Assembly (NCBI GenBank): GCA_023433445.1
Contig: JAEZCS010000221.1
Coordinates: 1 to 5,124, forward strand
Direction of reading: 5' to 3'
Source: Pseudomonadota bacterium
GTDB lineage: Bacteria > Pseudomonadota > Alphaproteobacteria > Sphingomonadales > Sphingomonadaceae
Length of the DNA stretch: 5,124 nucleotides
Notes under the pieces: model-generated
Seen by the model: only the letters and a program-made list of their open reading frames with translations
Told to the model about the DNA's origin: nothing
The model's database searches: none
Part shown: positions 1 to 5,099 of the stretch, in pieces
How positions within the stretch are numbered: position 1 is the first letter of the stretch
How the letters are laid out: each line of letters begins with the position of its first letter
Program-made: the position numbers and the translations under genes

Positions 1-70
1 GCGGCGGGGCGACGGTGTCGGGATCGGCGGCGCATTCGGTAAGCGCTGCTGGGCGGAGCCCCCAGGTCCC

Positions 71-178
71 GGCCGGCCTTCCGTGGCAGGCGAAAATGCC
101 TCCGCGCGGAACATGGCGGCAAGAGCACCGGCGGGGCGCGAGGATCGCGCCACGTTACATCATACGGAAGGCACGGCC
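71..178. repeat. long imperfect inverted repeat / possible structured RNA
   Basis: Bases 71-84 (GGCCGGCCTTCCGT) are complementary to 164-178 (ACGGAAGGCACGGCC) over 14 pairs, with a single bulged A at 173. The arms enclose 79 bases that contain a second perfect hairpin at 135-151 and a small one at 88-101 (AGGC/GCCT). I looked for the conserved cores of cobalamin, TPP and FMN riboswitches and of SRP RNA on both strands and found none. It may be a structured RNA, the leader of a gene beyond the left edge, or a palindromic intergenic element. Only the dyad itself is seen. Confidence 0.55.
135..151. repeat. perfect GC-rich hairpin
   Basis: GGCGCGA (135-141) pairs perfectly with TCGCGCC (145-151) around a 3-base loop. 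No T-run follows on either strand, so it is not a standard intrinsic terminator. It lies inside the larger inverted repeat 71-178. Confidence 0.6.
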
Positions 179-230
179 CTCGCGCCCCGCTTCCCGGTTC
201 TTTGACAATGGCCAGACCGGCGACGGGGCG

Positions 231-260
231 TGGCAATGCGATGGAGCGCCCTCATTGCCA
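231..260. repeat. 8-bp inverted repeat
   Basis: TGGCAATG (231-238) is the exact reverse complement of CATTGCCA (253-260), separated by 14 bases. No T-run follows on either strand. It may be an operator-like dyad or a hairpin in the 3' region of the yhhQ transcript. Confidence 0.45.
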
Positions 261-277
261 GGGCGGCCGCACAAGTT

Positions 278-320
278 CCCTCATCCTGAGGTGCGAGCGC
301 AGCGAGCCTCGAAGGACGCA
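278..320. repeat. rhizobial-type palindromic intergenic repeat
   Basis: The segment has TCCTGAGG (284-291) facing CCTC (307-310) and AGGA (313-316), with two unpaired bases (311-312). This gives an 8-bp stem capped by a further small hairpin, TGCG/CGCA (292-301). The sequence type, TCATCCTGAGG followed by AGCGCAGCGAGCCTCGAAGG, resembles a short palindromic repeat I recall between genes in rhizobial genomes, often mistranslated as a peptide containing HPEVRAQRASKD. It starts 25 bases past the yhhQ stop codon, so it would lie in the 3' UTR of that transcript and could act as a terminator or an mRNA 3'-end stabiliser. That role is inferred, and copy number cannot be judged from one window. Confidence 0.65.
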
Positions 321-345
321 CCGACAAATCACGCGCGACGAAGCA

Positions 346-978
346 TCAACCCTTGCGGCGGGCGAGTGATCCTGCGGGCAGGACCACGCTTAGAAGTGCG
401 CCATACGGCACCAGCATCAGCACCGACAGCAACAGCTTCACGGTGAAATCGCCAACCGCCAGAGAAACCCACAGAGGAACTTCGCTCCCGAAAAACGGCA
501 CCAGGAAGCCCAGCGACGAATCCTCGAGGCCGAAGCCGGTGTCGAGCACCGAGAGCGTGGCGGCGAAGGCCAGTGAAAAGAAGATCATCGTATCGATGAC
601 GGAACCGATCACCGACGAGATGAACGGTGCGTGCCACCAGGTCCGCTCACGCAGCCGGTCGAAGACGAAGACATCAATAAGTTGGGCGATCAGGAATGCC
701 GAACCGGAGGCAATCGCGATCCGCGGTGAGGCAAGCCAGACCGAGAATGCCACAGCGATGGCAAAGCCGACATAGACCACCTTGCGCGCGGCGGCGGGGC
801 CGTAGCGACGATTGGTAAGGTCGGTTACCAGGAATGCGAACGGATAGGTGAACGCGCCCCAAGTGAGAAAATCCTGGAGCCCAAGATGCTCGAACGGGAA
901 CTGGACGAGGAAATTGGATGCGGCGACGACTGCCGCCATGGATGCCACGAAGGGCCAGACCGATGCTGATCGGGTCAT
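346..978 (-). CDS. yhhQ: YhhQ-family queuosine precursor transporter (VUT family)
   Basis: This is a 210-residue inner-membrane protein of the COG1738/YhhQ family, which imports queuosine precursors (preQ0/preQ1 in the characterised E. coli member) for tRNA modification at position 34. It matches E. coli YhhQ by motif: SNFLVQFP (21-28), TWGAFTYPFAFLVTDLTNR (39-57), the AQLIDVFVFDRLR stretch (98-110), WWHAP (114-118) and GSVIDTMIFF (125-134). About six hydrophobic segments are visible, and length is normal for the family. I chose the ATG at 978 because AGGA lies 7 bases upstream and the family similarity begins there; an upstream in-frame codon at 1041 would add 21 unrelated residues. It follows rpmB on the same strand after 117 bases. 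A candidate preQ1 riboswitch covers its ribosome-binding site and start codon. Whether the substrate is preQ0, preQ1 or queuine is not visible. Confidence 0.93.
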   Translation of the reverse strand: MTRSASVWPFVASMAAVVAASNFLVQFPFEHLGLQDFLTWGAFTYPFAFLVTDLTNRRYGPAAARKVVYVGFAIAVAFSVWLASPRIAIASGSAFLIAQLIDVFVFDRLRERTWWHAPFISSVIGSVIDTMIFFSLAFAATLSVLDTGFGLEDSSLGFLVPFFGSEVPLWVSLAVGDFTVKLLLSVLMLVPYGALLSVVLPAGSLARRKG

Positions 979-1004
979 TTTTTTATCCTGGGTGATGGAA
1001 CCAG
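976..1004 (-). promoter_or_regulatory. candidate preQ1-I riboswitch over the yhhQ start
   Basis: Read on the minus strand, the parts are: P1 5' strand CUGG (1004-1001), loop UUC (1000-998), CAU (997-995), a short CA (994-993), C992, P1 3' strand CCAG (991-988), then GAUAAAAAA (987-979) and AUG (978-976). Class I preQ1 riboswitches have this order: a P1 hairpin with a GGUUC...ACCC core, a C before the 3' strand that pairs with the ligand, and an A-rich tail whose end pairs back into the loop. Here CAU would pair with the AUG start codon where Bacillus has UAG with CUA. The Shine-Dalgarno AGGA (989-986) overlaps P1. Ligand binding should therefore block translation initiation of a transporter of this very pathway. 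Weak points are the 4-bp P1 and the 2-base L2 loop, shorter than in the examples I know. Confidence 0.6.
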
Positions 1005-1095
1005 TCGACGGACCCTTCAGCCGCCACGGACGCCATTGCATCCGCCAGCAGCCTCAATGGCCCGTCGTCACGATTGTTGAAGCGCGTGGCGCGAC

Positions 1096-1392
1096 TTAGG
1101 CAGCCTGCTGCTCGGCGAGCTTCTTTGCAATCTGCTTCTTGAGCAGACGAGCGCGCTGCGACAGCTCGGCAACGTCAGCCTTCACGAGGAAAGCGTCGAG
1201 GCCACCGCGATGCTCGACGGTGCGGAGCGCGTTTGCCGAAACGCGCAGGCGCACGTTCTGGCCAAGGGCTTCCGACATCAGCGTGACGTCGCACAGGTTG
1301 GGAAGGAACCGACGCCGGGTCTTGTTGTTGGCGTGGCTCACATTGTTGCCGGTCATCACGGCCTTGCCGGTCAGTTCGCAAGCGCGGGACAT
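1096..1392 (-). CDS. rpmB: 50S ribosomal protein L28
   Basis: This is a 98-residue, Arg/Lys-rich protein of the large ribosomal subunit. The N-terminus MSRACELTGKAVMTGNNVSHANNKTRRRFLPNL is the classic L28 signature (TGK, GNNVSHA, N-T-RRF-PNL), followed by NVRLRVSANALRTVEHRGGLDAFL and a basic C-terminal helix ending EQQAA. The paired CxxC zinc motifs of some L28 proteins are absent: only Cys5 and Cys34 are present, as in other zinc-free proteobacterial forms. The ATG at 1392 is preferred because GAAGG (1405-1401) sits 8 bases upstream and the length fits alphaproteobacterial L28. The frame is open back to 1530, but those 46 residues are unrelated and lie downstream of the promoter in what should be leader. 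It is divergent from the DUF3108 gene and upstream of yhhQ, and some read-through into yhhQ is plausible because no clear terminator separates them. Confidence 0.97.
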   Translation of the reverse strand: MSRACELTGKAVMTGNNVSHANNKTRRRFLPNLCDVTLMSEALGQNVRLRVSANALRTVEHRGGLDAFLVKADVAELSQRARLLKKQIAKKLAEQQAA

Positions 1393-1489
1393 GTCATGTA
1401 CCTTCGTTTCGTGGTCACCATGCCCATCTGCCGCACCATGGACGGACGGCGCGCGGGCAATTTCAGGCGGCCTTTGGAAAAGTTGCCGT

Positions 1490-1518
1490 TCCATAGTGGC
1501 ATTTGGCTGCCCGGTCAA
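1490..1518 (-). promoter_or_regulatory. predicted housekeeping promoter of rpmB
   Basis: On the minus strand, TTGACC (1518-1513) and TATGGA (1495-1490) are separated by exactly 17 bases, a good match to the alphaproteobacterial sigma-70 pattern (CTTGAC, 17-18 bases, TAT-rich -10). A C precedes the -35 hexamer, as is common in this group. Transcription would start near 1483 and leave a leader of about 90 bases before the rpmB ATG at 1392. No matching strong promoter was seen on the plus strand for the divergent DUF3108 gene. Confidence 0.6.
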
Positions 1519-1586
1519 GCGCAAGCTCACGCGCTTTGAGCACCGGCTTCATACTATCGCCGGATTCAAGGGCGCAACCTTCGGCG

Positions 1587-2339
1587 ATGAGACACGCCGT
1601 CGCCCCCATGCTCCTCGCCTCGCTGCTGCTGGCTGCACCAACAGCCGGAAGCGCCGAACAATCCTATCGCGCGGACTATACCGTCACTCTGCTCGGACTT
1701 CCGGTCGCGAAAGCGAGTTTCGATTCGACCTTTACGGCACGTGATTTCCGCATCGAGGGCTCCCTGTCCAGCGCCGGCATCGCCCGCGTCTTCGACAAGA
1801 CCACCGGAACGACAAGGGTCGAGGGTCGCATCGGCAAGGACGGCGCACAGCCGCGCACATTTTCTTCGGCCTACAAGTCAGGCAAAAAGTCGAGCCGCAC
1901 CACGATCCGCTACTCAGGCGGCAGGGTTGCGAGCGTGTCGAACACCCCTGAACCGCGCAAGGGCAAGAGATGGGTGGAGGTCCGCGAAAGCCATCTTCGC
2001 GCAGCGCTGGATCCGCTATCGTCGACGCTGATCCGCACCGACGACCCACGCAAGGTGTGCAACCGTACGATCCAGGTCTTTGACGGCGAGATGCGGCTCG
2101 ACCTGAAGCTGACGCAGCGCGCGACGACTGACGCCCGCATCACCTGCGATGCGCGCTTCCTGCCGGTTTCGGGCTATCGACAGGGCCGCAAGCAGATCGA
2201 ATTCCTGAAGAACCAGAGCCGCATCTCCATCACCTTTGCCGAACTCGGCGGCACCGGCTTCTACACGCCGGTCGACGCCTCCGTCGGCACGCAGATCGGC
2301 ACGCTGCGCATCGCCGCAACCCGCATTGAGGCGCGGTGA
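1587..2339 (+). CDS. exported DUF3108 domain protein
   Basis: This 250-residue protein begins with a typical Sec signal peptide: MRHAVAP, a hydrophobic core MLLASLLLAAP (8-18) and a probable cleavage after GSA (21-23), so the mature form should be periplasmic. The rest fits the DUF3108 family: YTVTLLGLPVAKASF (31-45) near the N-terminus, LDPLSSTL (141-148), TIQVFDGEMRLDLKL (161-175) and a C-terminal beta-rich part ending near GTLRIAATRIEAR. The family is uncharacterised and predicted to be mainly beta-strand. Cys158 and Cys187 are the only cysteines and could form a disulfide after export. I chose the ATG at 1587 because it gives a clean signal peptide; an upstream TTG at 1503 lies inside the rpmB promoter region. 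The ribosome-binding site is poor, since AAGGG (1568-1572) is 14 bases away. It is divergent from rpmB and 77 bases before the exporter gene. Confidence 0.85.
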   Translation: MRHAVAPMLLASLLLAAPTAGSAEQSYRADYTVTLLGLPVAKASFDSTFTARDFRIEGSLSSAGIARVFDKTTGTTRVEGRIGKDGAQPRTFSSAYKSGKKSSRTTIRYSGGRVASVSNTPEPRKGKRWVEVRESHLRAALDPLSSTLIRTDDPRKVCNRTIQVFDGEMRLDLKLTQRATTDARITCDARFLPVSGYRQGRKQIEFLKNQSRISITFAELGGTGFYTPVDASVGTQIGTLRIAATRIEAR

Positions 2340-2416
2340 TTTCCCGTCCGCCGCTTGCCCGTCCCGCCCGCAGCCGCTAACCCTTCGCTGACTTTTGCAA
2401 CGGGGGATCGGCCACA

Positions 2417-3289
2417 ATGGCGCGGGCGACGCTGATCGGGTTCTCGGCTGTCATGATGTGGGCGCTGCTGGCGCTGCTGACTGCTGCGTCTGGCGCGGTG
2501 CCGCCGTTCCAGCTTTCGGCACTGACCTTCGCGATAGGCACCGCCGTCGGTCTTGCCATGCGGGTCGTCTCGCCGCCTGCCGCCCATCCGCCGATCCCGC
2601 CGGTGGTCTGGCTCATCGGAATCGCCGGCCTCTTCGGCTACCACTATTTCTACTACACGGCGCTGCGAAACGCCCCGGCGGTCGAGGCCAGCCTCATTGC
2701 CTATCTATGGCCACTGCTGATCGTCGTCGGCTCGGCACTCCTGCCGGGCGAGCGCCTTCGCTGGTACCATCTCGCAGGTTCCGCGCTCGGGCTTGGCGGC
2801 GCATTCCTGATCGTCACCCGTGGCGGCAGCCTCTCCTTCGACGCCCAGTATGCGTTCGGCTATGCAATGGCAGGGCTCTGCGCGGTCACATGGTCTGCCT
2901 ATTCGCTGCTGTCGCGCAGATTCCCCGCAGTGCCGACGAGCGTGGTGACATGGTTCTGCGCCGCCACTGCGGTCCTCTCGCTGCTCTGTCACCTCGGCCT
3001 TGAAGAGACCGTATGGCCCGCAACGACCGGACAGTGGCTCGCCGTTATCGGCCTTGGCCTGATGCCTGTCGGCGCGGCGTTCTACGCGTGGGACCATGGC
3101 GTCAAGCATGGCAACATTCAGGTGCTCGGGGCGGCTAGCTATGCCGCTCCGCTCCTGTCGACACTGGTGCTTATCGTCGCCGGTGCCGCCGAGCCGACCG
3201 CGACGATCCTGATTGCCTGCGTGCTCATCACAGCCGGCGCCGTGCTGGCGGCAAAGTCGATGCTGTTCGGCGGATCGGAGAAGGCGTGA
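2417..3289 (+). CDS. DMT/EamA-family exporter, YddG-like
   Basis: This 290-residue inner-membrane protein of the drug/metabolite transporter superfamily shows ten hydrophobic segments in two EamA repeats (about residues 3-135 and 146-282). Features shared with the aromatic amino acid exporter YddG of E. coli are the YLWPLL stretch after the fourth segment (96-101), the GLGGAFLIVTRGG end of repeat one (125-137), the SAYSLLSRRF loop (160-169) and the FYAWDHGVKHGNIQVLGAASYAAPLLSTL stretch (222-250), which parallels YAAWNVGILHGN in YddG. Export of aromatic or other amino acids and related metabolites is the best guess; the substrate cannot be read from the sequence. The ATG at 2417 is preceded by GGGGGA (2402-2407), a modest ribosome-binding site 9 bases away. 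The stop codon overlaps the start of the next gene by one base, so the two are surely co-transcribed. Confidence 0.88.
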   Translation: MARATLIGFSAVMMWALLALLTAASGAVPPFQLSALTFAIGTAVGLAMRVVSPPAAHPPIPPVVWLIGIAGLFGYHYFYYTALRNAPAVEASLIAYLWPLLIVVGSALLPGERLRWYHLAGSALGLGGAFLIVTRGGSLSFDAQYAFGYAMAGLCAVTWSAYSLLSRRFPAVPTSVVTWFCAATAVLSLLCHLGLEETVWPATTGQWLAVIGLGLMPVGAAFYAWDHGVKHGNIQVLGAASYAAPLLSTLVLIVAGAAEPTATILIACVLITAGAVLAAKSMLFGGSEKA

Positions 3290-3291
3290 TG
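3277..3291 (+). promoter_or_regulatory. ribosome-binding site and TGATG coupling junction
   Basis: GGAG (3277-3280), inside the longer purine run GGAGAAGG, lies 8 bases before the ATG at 3289. That ATG shares its A with the TGA stop (3287-3289) of the upstream exporter gene. This decides the start of the downstream gene over the adjacent GTG at 3286, and it is the usual layout for translational coupling. Confidence 0.8.
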
Positions 3292-3960
3292 CCCTTTTCA
3301 GGCGGGATCGATTCAGTTTCAAACGGCACGTTGCTCTTTTCTGCTGCAGCGGCCTTCTTCTATCTGCTCATGCAGAGCCAGGCGCCCTCCTGGCGACGCA
3401 CCGCGGCCAAGACACTGTCGATTGGCCTCCTCGCGGTACTGGCTGCGATCGAAGGCGGCCCCGTCCTGCTGATCATTGCGCTGGCGCTCAGTGCGGCAGG
3501 CGATGCGTTCCTCGCTCAGGATGGTGAGAAGGCCTTTCTCGGCGGGCTTGGCAGCTTCCTGCTCGCCCACATCGCCTATGTCATGTTGTTTGGCCTCGCC
3601 GGCGGCGGCGTCGAAATACTTACCGTTCAGCCCTGGCGTCTCGGCATCCCTGTGGTCGCAACCCTTGCGGCTTTGTTGCTGCTGTTCAGGCTGATGCCGG
3701 CGGTCGGCCCGACGCTGAAGCTGCCAGTCGCGCTTTACGTTGCCGCGATCGCCGCGATGATGTGGACCTCGGCAACGGTGCCGGTGCCGATTGTCATGGT
3801 CGGCGCGGCCTTGTTCCTGGCTTCGGATTCGATCCTCGCGATCGAGAAGTTCCTGTTCCCACCCGCCTCGCCGAATCGTGCCTGGGCTGGTCCGGCGGTC
3901 TGGATACTATACTGGCTGGCGCAGGTGACGATCACGCTCGGCTTCCTCGTCCAGCCCTAG
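3289..3960 (+). CDS. YhhN family (TMEM86-like) membrane protein, putative lysoplasmalogenase
   Basis: This 223-residue integral membrane protein has about seven to eight hydrophobic segments. Family landmarks are K41-T-L-S (KTLSIGLL, 41-48), the LSAAGDAFLAQ motif (68-77, Asp72), FLGGLGSFLLAHIAYV (83-98, His94), GAALFLASDSILAIEKF (172-188, Asp180) and the C-terminal LYWLAQVTITLGFL (207-220, Gln212). These match the YhhN/TMEM86 family in order and spacing. Characterised members (mammalian TMEM86B, some bacterial ones) hydrolyse the vinyl-ether bond of lysoplasmalogens; Asp72 and Asp180 lie in the conserved motifs that I infer form the active site. Aerobic alphaproteobacteria are not known as major plasmalogen producers, so the native substrate may differ. 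The gene overlaps the upstream exporter by one base and is the last of the plus-strand set. Confidence 0.88.
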   Translation: MPFSGGIDSVSNGTLLFSAAAAFFYLLMQSQAPSWRRTAAKTLSIGLLAVLAAIEGGPVLLIIALALSAAGDAFLAQDGEKAFLGGLGSFLLAHIAYVMLFGLAGGGVEILTVQPWRLGIPVVATLAALLLLFRLMPAVGPTLKLPVALYVAAIAAMMWTSATVPVPIVMVGAALFLASDSILAIEKFLFPPASPNRAWAGPAVWILYWLAQVTITLGFLVQP

Positions 3961-3978
3961 ACGACTCGGCGGCCCGCG
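3961..3978. other. 18-base convergent gap
   Basis: The plus-strand YhhN gene and the minus-strand diguanylate cyclase gene end 18 bases apart. No hairpin with a T-run is visible in the gap, so termination must be Rho-dependent or lie inside the opposing gene, and antisense read-through in both directions is likely. Confidence 0.5.
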
Positions 3979-5088
3979 CTACACATGGATATGCAAACCC
4001 TTTCCCGCAGCCTTTGCGCGATACATCGCGTTGTCGGCCGCCAACAGCAGGGCTTGTGATCCCACCAGGGACGGGCGCGCGCAGGCGCTGCCGATACTCG
4101 CTCCGACGCTGACCTCGACGCCGTTGTCGAGTTCGAACGGCGCGGATAACTCGCCAAGCAGGCGGTCCGCGATCAACTGGCAGTCATCCGGCGTGGCCGA
4201 CGGCAACAGCGCCACGAATTCGTCGCCCCCGATGCGAAACAGCGTGTCGCCCTGCCGAAGCTTGTCCTTCATCCGGCGTGCTACCGCCCGGAGCAGCTGG
4301 TCCCCGGCGTCGTGGCCATGGCGATCATTGACCGCCTTGAACCCATCAAGATCGATGCAGAGGAGGCAGTAGCGATTGTCGCCGGCAGCACCGAGAGCGT
4401 CGAGCTGCGCGCGCCGCTCCCGAAAGTGCATGCGGTTGAATAGGCCCGTCAGGTCATCGATCTCGGCTGCGCGCCGTGCCGCAGTCTCCGCCTTGACCAG
4501 ACGAAGCATGCTGGCGTGGTTCTGCAGCATGAAAAGGTACAGGCTGGAGATCCACACCGCGATGAGTGCGGCAGGCACGATCATCGCATCGAAGGGCGAC
4601 CGCAACAGGCCAAGCGTGAACGGCAGCCCTATCAGCAGCAGCATGAGCAGGGCATGCCGCGGCGTCGAGGCATTGCGCGACGTGACGATCGACGCCGTGC
4701 CGGTGACGATGATTGCCACGACGACTGTCAGCGCAAGATTTCCAGCTAGCAGGCAAAGATGCACCGCAACGCCAAGCGTCAGCATCCAAGCCGCGCCGAG
4801 AACAACCAGGATCTTCGAGGATCTTTGCCGCTTTTCGAGGGAGGCGTCGAGCGCCGCGATCATGACCTTCCAGCGGGCGGCGGTCAGAAACAGGTCGAGC
4901 GCGATCCAGAGCACAGGCCACCACGCGCCCGTGAAGTAGATCGCCATCAGCGCCAGCGTGACGGTGCTGGCAGGTCCGATGAGGATGACCACGCGTCGAT
5001 CCAGAATTGCCTGGAACAGCTGGTCGCGTTCGAACTCGTCGTCGGTGAGGGGCGACGCGATCAGGTAATCCAGCAGGCGGTCAAACAT
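3979..5088 (-). CDS. membrane-anchored GGDEF diguanylate cyclase
   Basis: This 369-residue protein makes cyclic di-GMP from two GTP at the inner membrane. Residues 1-32 are a short cytoplasmic head, followed by about six hydrophobic segments between 33 and 190 with no recognised sensor family. A linker (about 190-210, MLRLVKAETAARRAAE) looks helical, and the GGDEF domain covers about 208-369. Its motifs are intact: DDLTGLFNR (211-219), CIDLDGFKAVNDRHGHDAGD (244-263) with metal-binding Asp246, the GGDEF active loop (287-291) and MYRAKAAGKG (355-364). An inhibitory I-site RxxD (Arg278-Asp281) sits five residues before GGDEF, so product feedback inhibition is expected. There is no EAL domain. 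The ATG at 5088 is chosen because GGAGG (5099-5095) lies 6 bases upstream; a TTG at 5112 would place that site inside the coding region. It converges on the YhhN gene. Confidence 0.95.
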   Translation of the reverse strand: MFDRLLDYLIASPLTDDEFERDQLFQAILDRRVVILIGPASTVTLALMAIYFTGAWWPVLWIALDLFLTAARWKVMIAALDASLEKRQRSSKILVVLGAAWMLTLGVAVHLCLLAGNLALTVVVAIIVTGTASIVTSRNASTPRHALLMLLLIGLPFTLGLLRSPFDAMIVPAALIAVWISSLYLFMLQNHASMLRLVKAETAARRAAEIDDLTGLFNRMHFRERRAQLDALGAAGDNRYCLLCIDLDGFKAVNDRHGHDAGDQLLRAVARRMKDKLRQGDTLFRIGGDEFVALLPSATPDDCQLIADRLLGELSAPFELDNGVEVSVGASIGSACARPSLVGSQALLLAADNAMYRAKAAGKGLHIHV

Positions 5089-5099
5089 CCCTGCCCTCC
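5086..5099 (-). promoter_or_regulatory. strong ribosome-binding site deciding the cyclase start
   Basis: Minus-strand GGAGG (5099-5095) and a 6-base spacer precede the ATG (5088-5086). This is the best Shine-Dalgarno match in the window and rules out the upstream TTG at 5112 as the main start. Confidence 0.8.

Larger units (their letters stand above)
1..277. other. gene-free, dyad-rich stretch at the left edge
   Basis: I see no convincing gene here. The open frames on both strands give low-complexity Arg/Pro/Gly/Ala-rich peptides without family resemblance, and none has a good ribosome-binding site. What stands out is secondary structure: a long inverted repeat (71-84 with 164-178), a perfect 7-bp hairpin inside it (135-151) and an 8-bp dyad at 231-260. 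A plus-strand frame open from position 2 to a TGA at 203-205, or a short minus-strand frame starting at 114 and leaving the window, could be the end or start of a neighbouring gene, but neither can be supported from the visible part. Confidence 0.5.

Noticed and set aside
1..114. Minus-strand frame starting ATG at 114 and leaving the window
   Set aside because: The 38 visible codons are Pro/Arg/Gly-rich with no family resemblance and no Shine-Dalgarno, and they lie within the inverted-repeat region. It cannot be supported without the sequence to the left.
159..164. Minus-strand TATGAT as a -10 element
   Set aside because: A perfect-looking hexamer, but the bases 17 upstream are GC-only with no -35 resemblance, and no gene start is evident downstream.
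1..240. Cobalamin riboswitch, TPP riboswitch or SRP RNA in the structured left end
   Set aside because: None of the invariant core strings of these families was found on either strand. Only the dyad symmetry is supported.
15..446. 143-residue plus-strand open frame
   Set aside because: It crosses the palindromic repeat and runs antisense into the 3' end of yhhQ. Its composition is low-complexity, it lacks a good ribosome-binding site and it contains the repeat-derived HPEVRAQRASKD peptide.
979..1041. N-terminal extension of the YhhQ protein to 1041
   Set aside because: The extra 21 residues do not match the family, and a Shine-Dalgarno lies 7 bases before the ATG at 978.
1393..1530. Extended L28 frame to 1530
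   Set aside because: It would overlap the rpmB promoter. L28 begins at MSRACELTGK with its own ribosome-binding site.
1503..1586. TTG start at 1503 for the DUF3108 protein
   Set aside because: It would put 28 polar residues before a complete signal peptide and overlaps the divergent promoter.
2705..3322. Minus-strand open frame of 205 residues opposite the exporter
   Set aside because: The antisense shadow of a gene whose ten membrane segments and family motifs are clear on the plus strand.
4376..4939. Plus-strand open frame of 187 residues opposite the cyclase gene
   Set aside because: An antisense shadow of the GGDEF gene: Arg/Ser/Ala-rich, with no domain or ribosome-binding site.
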